Shown: positions 17,943 to 27,555 of the stretch, piece after piece
How positions within the stretch are numbered: the stretch's first letter is position 1
How the letters are laid out: every line of letters begins with the position of its first letter
Source: an uncultured Granulosicoccaceae bacterium
Lineage (GTDB): Bacteria; Pseudomonadota; Gammaproteobacteria; Granulosicoccales; Granulosicoccaceae
Reading direction: 5' to 3'
Assembly (NCBI GenBank): GCA_937922675.1
Contig: CALAJN010000007.1
Location: 165,584 to 229,583 of the forward strand
Length of the DNA: 64,000 bases
Made by a program: the position numbers and the translations under genes
The notes under the pieces: model-generated
What the model was told of the DNA's origin: nothing
What the model saw: only the letters and a program-made list of their open reading frames with translations
Databases searched by the model: none

Positions 17943-18611
17943 ATGACGTCCAATCCGTCCCCGGAGTCATGTGCAGGGCCCACCGTGTGTGTTGCCCTGA
18001 CCGGAGCTTCGGGGATTCAGTATGGCTTGCGTCTGATCGAGTGTCTGGTCAAAGCTGACGCTTGCGTGTACGTGCTGATGACCAAGGCGGCGCGGATCTG
18101 CATGGGTATGGATACCGACATCCCGGTGCCGGCCCGCACGCGTGATGTACAGGTTGAATTCTCGGAGCGCTACGGTGCGCGTCCCGGTCAGCTACTCGCG
18201 TTTGGGCAGGAGGAGTGGACCGCTCCCATCGCCAGTGGCTCCGGCGCTCCGGACGCGATGGTTGTTTGTCCATGCACCACCGGCACGTTAGCAGCGCTTG
18301 CAGCCGGCACCTGCACCAACTTGTTGGAACGCGGTGCTGATGTGGTACTCAAGGAAAATCGTCGGCTGATTGTCATGCCGCGCGAGATGCCTTTCTCTGC
18401 CATACACTTGGAAAACATGCTGCGCCTGTCGCGTGCCGGTGCTGTGATCATGCCGCCGAATCCCGCGTTTTATCAGCATCCGGAGAGCGTCGACGACATC
18501 ATTGACTTTGTTGTGGCGCGTGTTCTGGATCAGTTGCACGTCAAACAGACCCTGATGCCGCGATGGGGTATTGACGAGGCAGACCCCACAGAGTCGACCC
18601 CACCGAGGTGA
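17943..18611 (+). CDS. ubiX: UbiX-family flavin prenyltransferase
   Basis: 222 residues. The N-terminal VALTGASGIQYGLRLIECL, the SGSGAPDAMVVCPCTTGTLAA region, the prenyl/FMN-binding ERGADVVLKENRRLIVMPREMPFS and the end of the FMN pocket all match UbiX/Pad1. UbiX attaches a dimethylallyl group to FMN to make prenyl-FMN for UbiD decarboxylases in ubiquinone or aromatic acid metabolism. No ubiD is in the window. It has about 15 extra residues before the usual start, so a GTG further in is possible. It abuts the hairpin at 17908-17937. The next gene starts 4 nt after its stop. Confidence 0.9.
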   Translation: MTSNPSPESCAGPTVCVALTGASGIQYGLRLIECLVKADACVYVLMTKAARICMGMDTDIPVPARTRDVQVEFSERYGARPGQLLAFGQEEWTAPIASGSGAPDAMVVCPCTTGTLAALAAGTCTNLLERGADVVLKENRRLIVMPREMPFSAIHLENMLRLSRAGAVIMPPNPAFYQHPESVDDIIDFVVARVLDQLHVKQTLMPRWGIDEADPTESTPPR

Positions 18612-18615
18612 ATTG

Positions 18616-19197
18616 ATGCAGTTGCCCTTGTTTCCCTTGTCAAGCATCGTGCTGCCTGGAGGCATCATGAAGCTGCGACTGTTCGAGCGTCGCTACATCG
18701 ACATGGTGACCAATTGCTTTAGAACCGAAACAGGTTTTGGCATCTGCTTGATCAAGGACGGTAATGAGACAGGTGCGCCCTCATTGCCATACCCCTTGGG
18801 CACCCGGGTATCGATCGTCGATTTTGATCAGGGGGACGATGGGCTGTTGCATATCACCACCCAAGGCGAGGTCGAGTTTGAGTTATTGACCTATGCAGCC
18901 GATAAAAATCAGCTGCTGATTGGTGAGGTGTCCGAGTTGCCAGCCCAGGCTTCCGTGCCGATGTCGCCAGAGATCGAGCAGCTTGCGAGCAAACTGGAGC
19001 TGATCCTGACCTATGTTGAGCCTGAGATCAGTTTTGCGCAAAAGCGTCTCGATGATGCGGATTGGGTCTGCCACCGCCTGCTCGAGCTGCTCCCTCTGGC
19101 CCCGCAGGCAAAGTACGAACTGCTACAACTGAAAAGCAACCATGAACGCCTTGAGGCGCTATCCGCCTTCAAGATCGAGATTGGCCAAGGGTCTTGA
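18616..19197 (+). CDS. Lon N-terminal (LON substrate-binding) domain protein
   Basis: 193 residues from ATG 18616. Its ribosome site GAGGTG overlaps the ubiX stop region, so it is probably translated from the same mRNA. The opening LPLFPLSSIVLPGGIMKLRLFERRY is the signature of the LON/PUA-like N-terminal domain without an ATPase or protease domain, and TGFGICLIKDGNETG follows. Such stand-alone LON domains are common in proteobacteria but their substrates are not known. Its last 29 nt overlap the convergent argA 3' end. Confidence 0.85.
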   Translation: MQLPLFPLSSIVLPGGIMKLRLFERRYIDMVTNCFRTETGFGICLIKDGNETGAPSLPYPLGTRVSIVDFDQGDDGLLHITTQGEVEFELLTYAADKNQLLIGEVSELPAQASVPMSPEIEQLASKLELILTYVEPEISFAQKRLDDADWVCHRLLELLPLAPQAKYELLQLKSNHERLEALSAFKIEIGQGS

Positions 19198-20518
19198 TAT
19201 AGACCTTGGAATTGCGCTGGCGATTGTAGGTGTCACGACGCTGCGCGGGTAGTGTTTCAGTAGAGGCTTCTGTGTAGCCGCGTTCAATAAACCAATGGCC
19301 GGTCCGCGTGCTCAATAAAAACACCCGTTCATAGCCGGCGCTCTGTGCACGCGCCTCAAGGTGAGACAACAAGGCATCTGCACGGCCGGCACGTCGGTAA
19401 TCAGGATGCGTGGCAATGCAGCCAATCTCGGCGCTTTTTGCATCGCTCAGGGTGAACAAAGCCGCACAGGCGATGATGAGGCCATCGCGTTCGCTGACGA
19501 CAAAGTCTGCGATATCGAGCTCAAGCTGCTCACGGCTGCGCGTTGCAAGCGTGCCTTCATCCTGCAGCGGCGCGATCAGTGCAATGATGCCGCCAACATC
19601 CTCGATGCTGGCCGCTCGTACCGACTCCCAACGATCAAGCGTTACCAGCGTCCCGCTGCCGTCGCGTGTGAACAACTCGCGCAGCAGTGCATCAGGCTCA
19701 TGCTCACTCAACAAGTGCACTCGTTCAACACCTGCTGTGCTGGCTGCCGCGGCATGCGCGAGCACCCGGTACAGACGCGAGTCGTCTGGCTCATCGCGCA
19801 TCAGCTGCTCCAATCGAGTGGCATCGAGCTCGCGGAGCAGGGTGGTGGCGTTATCGGTTGGCAAACGGTCGAGCAGGTAGATCAACTTGTCTGCGCCGAG
19901 AGCGACGGCGGTTCTCTCGGCTACCTCGTCTACGGTCAGATTGAAGATCTCGCCCGTCAGCGAATGACCGATCGGACTCTGCAACACCAGATGCCCGGCG
20001 TCGAGCAGGGTACGAATGGCGTCAGCCTGCACCTCACGGATGGATCCTGTGTGTTGAAAGTCGACTCCGTTGTGTACACCAAAGGGGCGCGCACTCACGA
20101 AATTGCCGGAGCTGACCGACAAATGGGCGCCGGCCATGGGTGTGTTGGGCAGGCCGGCTGAAAGACGCGCCTCCAGATCGGTACGAGCGACACCTGTGGC
20201 GCTGACAATCGCCTCGAGCGCCGGGTCATCGGTGACGCGACGCCCATCTACGCGCACTGATTTTGCAGCCAGCAGGTTATCCACTTGCGAGCGCAGCCCA
20301 AAACACAACACCAGCTTCAGCCCCAGATGGTGCAGCAGGGCGAGATCGTGGATCAGTGTATCGATGGCCTCGCCGGTCAGTACCGACCCCGGCACAGCGA
20401 TTACCAGCGTGGCATCACGATGGGCACGAATATAGGGTGAGGCATCACGAAACCAGGCGATCGCGCTGCGGTCGAAATCTCCGCCAGCCTTGCGTGACGT
20501 GTGATCCTCTGGGCTCAT
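19169..20518 (-). CDS. argA: Amino-acid N-acetyltransferase (N-acetylglutamate synthase)
   Basis: 449 residues from ATG 20518; an upstream in-frame TTG at 20530 is less likely. The order is an amino-acid kinase fold (FRDASPYIRAHRDATLVIAV, FGLRSQVDNLL) without kinase catalysis, then a GNAT domain (IGCIATHPDYRRAGRADALL, RTGHWFIERGYTE). This is the bifunctional-fold ArgA of gammaproteobacteria (E. coli 443 residues). It acetylates glutamate with acetyl-CoA as the first step of arginine synthesis and is normally feedback-inhibited by arginine through the kinase-fold domain. It is monocistronic, and its 3' end overlaps the convergent Lon-domain gene. Confidence 0.95.
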   Translation of the reverse strand: MSPEDHTSRKAGGDFDRSAIAWFRDASPYIRAHRDATLVIAVPGSVLTGEAIDTLIHDLALLHHLGLKLVLCFGLRSQVDNLLAAKSVRVDGRRVTDDPALEAIVSATGVARTDLEARLSAGLPNTPMAGAHLSVSSGNFVSARPFGVHNGVDFQHTGSIREVQADAIRTLLDAGHLVLQSPIGHSLTGEIFNLTVDEVAERTAVALGADKLIYLLDRLPTDNATTLLRELDATRLEQLMRDEPDDSRLYRVLAHAAAASTAGVERVHLLSEHEPDALLRELFTRDGSGTLVTLDRWESVRAASIEDVGGIIALIAPLQDEGTLATRSREQLELDIADFVVSERDGLIIACAALFTLSDAKSAEIGCIATHPDYRRAGRADALLSHLEARAQSAGYERVFLLSTRTGHWFIERGYTEASTETLPAQRRDTYNRQRNSKVYIKTLGQSRS

Positions 20519-20703
20519 TAGCCCGTCCAATGTAGTGACATAGTGAGAGATATCTTCTCGACTGGTGGCAACAACTATCCTCGATTGTAGCGATCACTGC
20601 CGCGCAAGCTGGTCCGCTTGGTGCAGATAGAGAATTGCATGCCGGTTTTTCGCAGTGCTAGCTCGCATTTTGCGGGCATAAATCCACCCAGATTCCAGAC
20701 ATC

Positions 20704-23700
20704 ATGCCGTTACCGTCCTTCACGCCCGCCGCGCAATGCCGCGCAAGCTACTTTTGGGCCTGCAACCAGCTACGATTCCTCGCACGCGAGTTTGACCGCC
20801 CGTTGCGCGAATTCGAGCGGCTGATGCCGACCGCGGTCCTTGGCCTGAGCCTGAGCGTAATCTCCGGGCTGGCTGTGGCCGATGAGCAGGGGGCTGAGCC
20901 CATTGGCGAGCACACAGACGCACAGGTCGACGAACTCGACGGGCGGGTCGGCGTGCAGACCGAAGCGCTGGTCGGCGGTGTGGAATTCGTGGCTGCTCTT
21001 GGAGAGGCCGCCAGTTGGTTCGCCACGGTGGCGCGCGTTGCAGACTCGGTGGTGTCGCTCAAACTCTCGCAGCTGCGCGATTTTGATGAGTCTCGGCAAG
21101 GTGGCAGTACAGCGACCGGTTTTGTCGTAGATGCCGAGCAGGGCATTGTGTTGACCAACCGTCACGTGGTCGGCTCCGGCCCGATTCGTTTGTCGGCGAC
21201 CTTTCAGAATCAGGAGCGAGTGGACGCAGTGCCACTTTATCGTGACCCGATCCATGACTTCGCCTTCATCCGTTTTGACCCGGATGCTCTTCGCTTTGCG
21301 GCTCCCGAGTCACTGGCGTTGCGGCCCGACAAGGTGCGCACCGGCATGGATATTCGCGTCATCGGCAGCGACGGTGGTGAGCAGCTGTCCATACTGCCGG
21401 GTACCATCGCGCGGCTTGATCGCGAGGTGCCTTCCTATGGGCGGTATGGTTACAACGACTTCAATACCTTTTACCTGCAGGCGGCATCGGGCACCTCGGG
21501 TGGATCCTCTGGCTCGCCAGTCATTGATCGCGATGGCGATGTCGTGGCCCTCAATGCGGCGGCCAATGCACGCACCGCCTCCAGCTTCTTTCTGCCGTTG
21601 CCGCGCATCGTCAGTGCGCTGGAAAAATTGCGTGCTGGCGAGCCCATTCCACGCGGTGGTTTGCAGACGATCTTTTCGCATCAGCCATTCCGGGAGCTAT
21701 CGCGTCTGGGGCTTGATACGGAAACCGAGCAACGTGCACGTGCGCACGCGCCCACACAAGGAGGATCGAGTTCCGGGATGTTGATCGTGCAGCAAGTGAT
21801 TCCGGGTGGTGTGGCCGATCAGGTGCTTAAAGCAGGCGATATCCTTGTGTCCATCGATGACACCTTGATCACTGATTTCATCTCCCTTGAGGCGCTGCTG
21901 GATGAGCGCATTGGTCAGACGCTCGCCATTGACGTGATTCGCCAGGGACAAGCACAAACGCTGCAAGCCTCAGTTGCAGATTTACACGCTATGGCACCAT
22001 CGCGATTCCTTGAACTTGGTGACTCGGTACTGCAAGACATGTCAATCCAGCATGCGCGCGCGATGAATCGTGAGCAACGTGGTGTGGTGGTCATGCGTCC
22101 CGGTTACTTTTTTGAGCGCGCGGGGGTTGCGCCGGGTTCGGTTATCGGCGCTGTGGATGGAACGCCGGTTGACGGGCTTGATGATTTTCTCGATGCCTTG
22201 CGTGCATCACCAGCCGGTGAACGTTTGCTGGTGAATTACATCGTGCCGGGTCGGGAATTCAGCGTCGAGGTAGCACAGGTGGAAATCGATGACCGCTGGT
22301 TTGACCATCGCAGTTGCGAGCGTATGGATGACACGCGTTTCTGGGATTGTGAGCCCGTGGAGTTGGCACGCTCGCCTGCCGCAGAAGATTCCCGTGCCGC
22401 TATGGTGCCGGGTTACCGCGACCCACTGTTGAACCGTGTAGCGCCGTCACTGGTGCAAGTGGATTTCAATATCCCGTTTGCGGCCGACAATGTCTATGCC
22501 AGACACTTCAAGGGTGTTGGCCTGGTCGTTGATCCTGAGCAAGGGCTGGTCGCGGTCGATCGCAATACGGTGCCGGTCGGTATGGGCGATGCCGAGATCA
22601 CTTTTTTTGGTTCTCAAGTGGCAGCAGGTTCAGTCGTGTTTCTACATCCTCGGCACAATATTGCACTGCTCAAATTTGATCCGGCAGTGCTTGGCGATGC
22701 CGATTTTGAAGCGCTCGAGATGGCAAGCTTCGAGGATCGTGCGCCTGCCTCCTTGACCATGGTTGGCTACCGCAATGACGGCACCCTTCGTTTGCACCCG
22801 GTCGATGATCTCTCGCGAGTAACCATTGGTTTTCCTGAGCCGGGACTGCCGCGATTTCAGCAGTCATCACTGGATGTCTACAGCTTGCCTAACGTGCCGC
22901 CCTCATTGGGTGGTCCGCTCGTTGATGAAGACGGCCGTGTGCACGCCTTTTTCATGAGCTTTGCCTACGAGGCCGAGCGCGAGATCCAGCAGAGCGAGTT
23001 TGCGATGCCTGCGTATGTGATTGCAGAGGCCCTGCGTTTGTATCGCGCAGATCAGCCCTGGTTGTCACTCGATCTCAAGCTCAGCTACCAACCACTCGCA
23101 CTGGCGCGCCAACGCGGACTGCCGGACGCATGGCTGGCCCGCTACCTGGATCTTCCCGCCGATGCCCGACGTGCTCTGTATGTAGAGCAAGTGGTCCCCG
23201 AGACCCAAGCTGCCACCCAGGTGTCCGCAGGTGATGTGCTACTCGCGATTGACGGCAAACTGGTCTCCAATCTGTTTCTCGCTGAACAGCTGTCGCAGAG
23301 TCAGCAGGTCACACTGTCTTTGTTGCGTGCAGGTGCTGTTATCGACGTGACCGTTGTCCCTGGCGCTGTCGATGCTTTGGGTACAGATCGGATCGTGAGT
23401 TGGGCTGGCGCCATATTTCAGGAACCCCATGTGGATATCGGTTACACCAAGGGCGTGGATTTCCCCGGGGTTTATGTCGCCGATACGCGTGATGGCTCAC
23501 CGGCCATATGGGACGAGCTCTATCGCAATCGATTTGTTGCCGGTGTCGATGGACAGCCGGTCGAGTCACTCGATGACTTTCTAAGTCTGGTCAACAACAA
23601 GGCGCAGGACGAGGTAACGCGCCTGACGACAATTTCCATGAGTGGACGCAATAGCATTGTCACTGTGCAACCCGAATACAACTTCTGGCCAACCTTTGAG

Positions 23701-23748
23701 ATTGTGCGTGAAGGTGATGAGTGGCGACGTCTTGATCATGGCAAGTGA
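20704..23748 (+). CDS. Double-module HtrA/Nma111-like serine protease with four PDZ-type domains
   Basis: 1014 residues. Module 1 has the trypsin-like triad: His154 in LTNRHVVGSG, Asp185 in DPIHDFAFIRFD and Ser269 in SGGSSGSPVID. Two PDZ domains follow (IVQQVIPGGVADQVLKAGD; VVMRPGYFFERAGVAPGS). Module 2 repeats the fold, but the triad positions read Asn (VAVDRNTVP), Asn (HPRHNIALLKFD) and Leu (PPSLGGPLVDED), so it is catalytically dead. Two more PDZ-like domains end the protein. This is the architecture of yeast Nma111/Ynm3. A hydrophobic stretch at 42-58 ending AVAD suggests export, with either an unusually long leader or a start at ATG 20824. Probably periplasmic quality control. Confidence 0.82.
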   Translation: MPLPSFTPAAQCRASYFWACNQLRFLAREFDRPLREFERLMPTAVLGLSLSVISGLAVADEQGAEPIGEHTDAQVDELDGRVGVQTEALVGGVEFVAALGEAASWFATVARVADSVVSLKLSQLRDFDESRQGGSTATGFVVDAEQGIVLTNRHVVGSGPIRLSATFQNQERVDAVPLYRDPIHDFAFIRFDPDALRFAAPESLALRPDKVRTGMDIRVIGSDGGEQLSILPGTIARLDREVPSYGRYGYNDFNTFYLQAASGTSGGSSGSPVIDRDGDVVALNAAANARTASSFFLPLPRIVSALEKLRAGEPIPRGGLQTIFSHQPFRELSRLGLDTETEQRARAHAPTQGGSSSGMLIVQQVIPGGVADQVLKAGDILVSIDDTLITDFISLEALLDERIGQTLAIDVIRQGQAQTLQASVADLHAMAPSRFLELGDSVLQDMSIQHARAMNREQRGVVVMRPGYFFERAGVAPGSVIGAVDGTPVDGLDDFLDALRASPAGERLLVNYIVPGREFSVEVAQVEIDDRWFDHRSCERMDDTRFWDCEPVELARSPAAEDSRAAMVPGYRDPLLNRVAPSLVQVDFNIPFAADNVYARHFKGVGLVVDPEQGLVAVDRNTVPVGMGDAEITFFGSQVAAGSVVFLHPRHNIALLKFDPAVLGDADFEALEMASFEDRAPASLTMVGYRNDGTLRLHPVDDLSRVTIGFPEPGLPRFQQSSLDVYSLPNVPPSLGGPLVDEDGRVHAFFMSFAYEAEREIQQSEFAMPAYVIAEALRLYRADQPWLSLDLKLSYQPLALARQRGLPDAWLARYLDLPADARRALYVEQVVPETQAATQVSAGDVLLAIDGKLVSNLFLAEQLSQSQQVTLSLLRAGAVIDVTVVPGAVDALGTDRIVSWAGAIFQEPHVDIGYTKGVDFPGVYVADTRDGSPAIWDELYRNRFVAGVDGQPVESLDDFLSLVNNKAQDEVTRLTTISMSGRNSIVTVQPEYNFWPTFEIVREGDEWRRLDHGK

Positions 23749-23827
23749 GGGCTCGTTGTCCTGTTGGGTCCTGGGACACGATTGCGCATAGCCACCCAAC
23801 TTGCATCCGAGCACGTACGATAAGGGC

Positions 23828-25096
23828 ATGAGCGATCATTTCGATGTCATCGTCGCCGGTGGCGGCATGGTGGGTGGCCTTCTGGCTGCCGCTCTTGGCA
23901 GTGCGCGCGGAGCAGGTGACCCTCTCTCGGTTTGCGTGCTCGAAGCTGCCAGGCCCGATCCTTTCACACCCGGCAGCGAGCCTGCACACGACATTCGCGT
24001 GTCTGCAGTGTCGGTCGCCTCCGAGCGCTTGTTCCGTGCTGTGGGTGCCTGGGATGGCGTGGTGTCGCGCCGCGCCTGCCCTTTCAGGCGTATGCGCGTG
24101 TGGGATGGTGAAGCGAGCGAGTCCACCCACAAGGGCACCGAGTTTGATGCGCACGAGGTAGGAGTTCCCGCGCTTGGACATATCGTTGAAAATCGTGTGC
24201 TCCAATTGGCCTTGCTCGACTGCATCGAGCAGTTGCCGAGCGTCAGTCTTTGTTGCCCGGCACGCTTGGCTCACTATCGAGTGAGTAAACAGGGCGATGA
24301 CACCTCAAACATCGCGGTCACACTCGATTCCGGTGAGACCCTGACCGCGAGTCTTCTGGTGGGTGCCGATGGTGCGCGCTCGACGGTACGCGAGCGCGCA
24401 GGCATCACCATGCCTCGTTCGGTATACGAGCAGCGCGCCATGGTGGCAACGGTCTCTACCGATTTGCCGCAGCAAGACATCACCTGGCAGCGTTTTGTAC
24501 CGACCGGGCCGCAGGCCATGCTGCCTTTATCAGGACATCAGGCCTCCCTGGTCTGGTATCACGATGAGACAGAGATACAACGGCTCTGTTCACTTGATGA
24601 GGCGGCTTTCATCGAGGCCCTGGAAGCAGCCTTTCCAACTGAGCTCGGTGCCATCGCACGCGTGCATCAGCGTGCGAGTTTTCCGATCGCCAAGGCACTC
24701 GCAGAGAGCTACATCAGTGATCGTATCGCATTGGTGGGTGATGCTTGCCACACCGTGCATCCATTGGCAGGGCAAGGGGTCAACCTTGGTATGTTGGACG
24801 CAGGAGCACTGGCGGAGACGCTGCGTGATGCCAAGGTTGCCAGACAGGACATCGGTGCCAGACGGACCCTCAGGCGCTATGAACGCTGGCGACGTGGCGA
24901 GAACGCGATGATGGCGACAGTCCTGGACGGATTCCACAAGGCCTTCTCACCACAGGCGGCGCCTGTGCGCGGTGCGCGTGCGCTGGCGCTGGAACTCGCA
25001 GGCCGGGTGACTCCTGCGCGCAGGCAGGTGGCGCGCTATGCCTCGGGCCTGGCAGGAGATCTACCGCGATTGGCGCGCACTGGTGATTCAGTTTAG
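23828..25096 (+). CDS. UbiH/UbiF/VisC/COQ6-type FAD-dependent hydroxylase
   Basis: 422 residues from ATG 23828 (the frame opens nine codons earlier at TTG). It shows the Rossmann FAD motif DVIVAGGGMVGGLLAAALG, the second FAD motif VGADGARSTVRERAGI, and the family signature RIALVGDACHTVHPLAGQGVNLG. Members hydroxylate the ubiquinone ring at C5, C6 or C1; which position this one uses cannot be told from sequence alone. UbiX in the same window fits an aerobic ubiquinone producer. Its stop overlaps the convergent GNAT gene by 4 nt. Confidence 0.9.
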   Translation: MSDHFDVIVAGGGMVGGLLAAALGSARGAGDPLSVCVLEAARPDPFTPGSEPAHDIRVSAVSVASERLFRAVGAWDGVVSRRACPFRRMRVWDGEASESTHKGTEFDAHEVGVPALGHIVENRVLQLALLDCIEQLPSVSLCCPARLAHYRVSKQGDDTSNIAVTLDSGETLTASLLVGADGARSTVRERAGITMPRSVYEQRAMVATVSTDLPQQDITWQRFVPTGPQAMLPLSGHQASLVWYHDETEIQRLCSLDEAAFIEALEAAFPTELGAIARVHQRASFPIAKALAESYISDRIALVGDACHTVHPLAGQGVNLGMLDAGALAETLRDAKVARQDIGARRTLRRYERWRRGENAMMATVLDGFHKAFSPQAAPVRGARALALELAGRVTPARRQVARYASGLAGDLPRLARTGDSV

Positions 25097-25533
25097 TTGT
25101 CGTCCATGAGACGTTTTCCCAAACTGATCGCGTCATCAACGCCATACCCAAGCGCCTTGTAGAAGGCGAGTACGGGCTCATTGCCAGTGCGCACCTGCAG
25201 ATTGAGCTTGGGGCAACCACGCTGCAACAAGAGCGCCTCGGCCGCCTCCATCATCGCGCGCCCGTACCCACGCCCTTGCGAGCTGGGCGCCACCGCAAGA
25301 TAGTTGACCCAGCCACGATGACCGTCATAGCCGACCATCGCGGTGGCGATGACGGACTCGGGTGATGATTGGTCCATCGCCTGGGACTCTCCTACGAGAA
25401 ACAAATCATCATCGAGTGCCAGCTTGCGGTCGATGTCTCTGGCCGGATCATTCCAGGGGCGGGTCAGGGCGCAGGCCTGCCATAGAGCGATGATGGCCGG
25501 TCGGTCGCCACTGGCGTATGTTCTGATTTTCAT
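25093..25533 (-). CDS. GNAT family acetyltransferase, YpeA-like
   Basis: 146 residues from ATG 25533 (GTG directly upstream is possible). MKIRTYASGDRPAIIALWQ and the acetyl-CoA motif LAVAPSSQGRGYGRAMMEAAE, followed by RTGNEPVLAFYKALGY, are typical of the small YpeA branch of GNAT N-acetyltransferases. The substrate is unknown. Its 5' end faces the divergent HugZ-like gene 44 nt away, and its 3' end overlaps the hydroxylase gene. Confidence 0.85.
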   Translation of the reverse strand: MKIRTYASGDRPAIIALWQACALTRPWNDPARDIDRKLALDDDLFLVGESQAMDQSSPESVIATAMVGYDGHRGWVNYLAVAPSSQGRGYGRAMMEAAEALLLQRGCPKLNLQVRTGNEPVLAFYKALGYGVDDAISLGKRLMDDN

Positions 25534-25577
25534 CACCTGACTTTATACTCTTCGGTGACACCTCGAGACCGTTGACC

Positions 25578-26081
25578 ATGCCTGAGAAAGGTTCACAAGA
25601 TCCCGCGCCAATACTTGACGAGCTACGTCGCTCGCGCCGCTCGGTGCAACTCGCCACACTGGATGCAGAGGGTCAGCCACACTGCGGCTACGCACCCTTC
25701 GTGTTCGATGAACAAGCGGGCGACGGTGCCTTTGTGATCTTTACCAGCCAGCTTTCCATGCACACGCGTGATCTTCTGGCGACGCGGCGCGCTGGTGTGA
25801 TGCTGATTGCCGATGAGACCGAAACCTCAGAGTTGTTTGCCCGTACCCGCGCAAGCTATGACTGCGAGGTTTGGGTCATTGAACGTGACAATGAGCGCTA
25901 TGAGCCCTTGTTGCAAGCCTTGCAGAGCCGACAGGGCAAGATGATCGGGCTATTGAAGACACTGCCCGATTTTGTGTTGTTTAGGCTGGTGCCGACGGCC
26001 GGACAGTTTGTGATGGGATTTGGACAGGCTTATCACCTGGAGGGGCCTGCGCTTGACCAGTTTGATTTGCGGAAAAACTAG
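25578..26081 (+). CDS. HugZ-like / pyridoxamine-phosphate-oxidase-fold protein
   Basis: 167 residues from ATG 25578. The split-barrel flavin/heme fold is recognisable from RSVQLATLDAEGQPHCGYAPF and MHTRDLLATRRAGVMLIADE. The C-terminal FRLVPTAGQFVMGFGQAYHLEG matches the HugZ/HutZ heme-utilisation family, in which a C-terminal loop binds heme. It could degrade or store heme, but no heme transport genes are adjacent, so a general flavin oxidase role is possible. It ends in a 4-nt convergent overlap with the SAF-domain oxidoreductase. Confidence 0.75.
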   Translation: MPEKGSQDPAPILDELRRSRRSVQLATLDAEGQPHCGYAPFVFDEQAGDGAFVIFTSQLSMHTRDLLATRRAGVMLIADETETSELFARTRASYDCEVWVIERDNERYEPLLQALQSRQGKMIGLLKTLPDFVLFRLVPTAGQFVMGFGQAYHLEGPALDQFDLRKN

Positions 26082-27370
26082 ACGATGAACTGCTTTTGCT
26101 CCTCGCGCAGTGTGTCGGCCAGTCGCCCTGGCGGGAGCGTCACATCAGCATAGGTGAGCGTTGCATCCTTGGGTATGTCGCGCACCAATGTGCACCCTTC
26201 AGCGATGCCGACAGGCAGTAAACGCTCTTCGGCTGATGTGGCAGCGTTTTCACATTGCCCGTAGCTCATGTATCCGCCGATCCCGTCCAATACGTCCCCT
26301 GCCTTCAGATCAGTCTTGGCGGTGGCTACAACGTCGACAGCCAGGCCCGCGTCGGCAGCCAGTGTTGCATCTTGGAACAGCGCAGCACGCGCTATCGTGT
26401 TGTGCACCTCAAAGTGGCAGAGGTGGTACGGGGAGTAAAAGCAGTAGTAGGGCCCAGTGCCGAGCTTGTATAAATCAAAAAAATGCTGCTGTAAAGGGTG
26501 ATCGTGCCGACCAATTACAAAGACACCCGGCGCGGGTTCGGCGCCAACGACGTAGTCAACATAGTGACCACCGTCATCGAGAAAGCCTTCTGGATAATGC
26601 TCAAGGATCTGGCGAACGTCGGTGCCCGGCTCGACGCTGGGGCCGTGCATGCCGCGCTTGGCTACTTTCATGCCGAAGGCGTTGGCAACAATGGCTTGCT
26701 CAAACGAGATCTTTGTACCATCAGCAAAGGAGGTGACCATGGCGGGGCTCTGTCGCCAGCGCTCTGCAAAGCTTTTTTGTGTGGTCGGCGTGCGATAAGG
26801 ATCCTGTAGTCCCTTGATATTGCCACACAAGACCGGCTCTACGCCCAGCCCCGCGACAAAGCGGTACAGGTTGCCAAGCACCCCTGGTTGGTCGCCATCG
26901 ACATTGCTGAGTATCACCCCCGCAGCGTCTGCGCGTCGCTTTAACAGGGGCCCAAGGGTGCTGTCGAGTTCTGCGTTCATCAGGATGATGTGCTTGCCTG
27001 CATCAATGGTCGCAAGCGTCACATCCAGCCCGAAGTGAATGCTGCCTGTAACCTCGACCACCACATCGACAAAATGTGCGCGGCAAAGGCTGATGGCGTC
27101 CTCACAGATAACGATCTCACCGCGCTTGTGGGCACTGTTCATCGCTTGATCTGATTCAACGACGCTTGCCGTGCGATCAGTGATGGCTGTAAGCATATCC
27201 ACCGCCTGTTGTGGGCGGCGTGCGCCCACGCCCACCAGCTCAATGCCGGCGACATAGCGTTCAAGCTGGAGTGCTATACCCTGTGACATGGCTCCAGCAC
27301 CCACCAGCACAGTGCGTATCGGATTGCCTTGTTCAGCTCTTTGGGTGAGATGTCTGTCAACAATTATCAC
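26078..27370 (-). CDS. NAD(P)-dependent oxidoreductase with C-terminal SAF domain (COG4091-like)
   Basis: 430 residues if started at GTG 27370, where family members typically begin (IIVDRHLTQRAEQGNPIRT); the open frame extends 38 codons further. It has a Rossmann motif VLVGAGAMSQGIALQL, a homoserine-dehydrogenase-like middle (VVVEVTGSIHFGLDVTLATIDAGKH), and a C-terminal SAF domain (TDLKAGDVLDGIGGYMSYG ... GCTLVRDIPKDATLTYADV). These predicted dehydrogenases often sit with rfbF/rfbG in nucleotide-sugar clusters. Here the gene is divergent from rfbF with 185 nt between the starts. A role in building a modified CDP-sugar is inferred from this context; the reaction is unknown. Confidence 0.78.
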   Translation of the reverse strand: MIIVDRHLTQRAEQGNPIRTVLVGAGAMSQGIALQLERYVAGIELVGVGARRPQQAVDMLTAITDRTASVVESDQAMNSAHKRGEIVICEDAISLCRAHFVDVVVEVTGSIHFGLDVTLATIDAGKHIILMNAELDSTLGPLLKRRADAAGVILSNVDGDQPGVLGNLYRFVAGLGVEPVLCGNIKGLQDPYRTPTTQKSFAERWRQSPAMVTSFADGTKISFEQAIVANAFGMKVAKRGMHGPSVEPGTDVRQILEHYPEGFLDDGGHYVDYVVGAEPAPGVFVIGRHDHPLQQHFFDLYKLGTGPYYCFYSPYHLCHFEVHNTIARAALFQDATLAADAGLAVDVVATAKTDLKAGDVLDGIGGYMSYGQCENAATSAEERLLPVGIAEGCTLVRDIPKDATLTYADVTLPPGRLADTLREEQKQFIV

Positions 27371-27555
27371 TAATGGCGTGTCTCTCTGTGGGTCCTTCGA
27401 GCTGCTCGAGCAGAATAGGCGACAGATGTTCATCTGTCTGCCGATTACTTGCGTTAACGCGGGCAAAAATTGCCACGAGTGCACAAATCTCGTCGATGTA
27501 GATACCCATCACTATCGGTACTGTGTTGTAAACCGCCTTAGCAGAGTGAGTTTTG

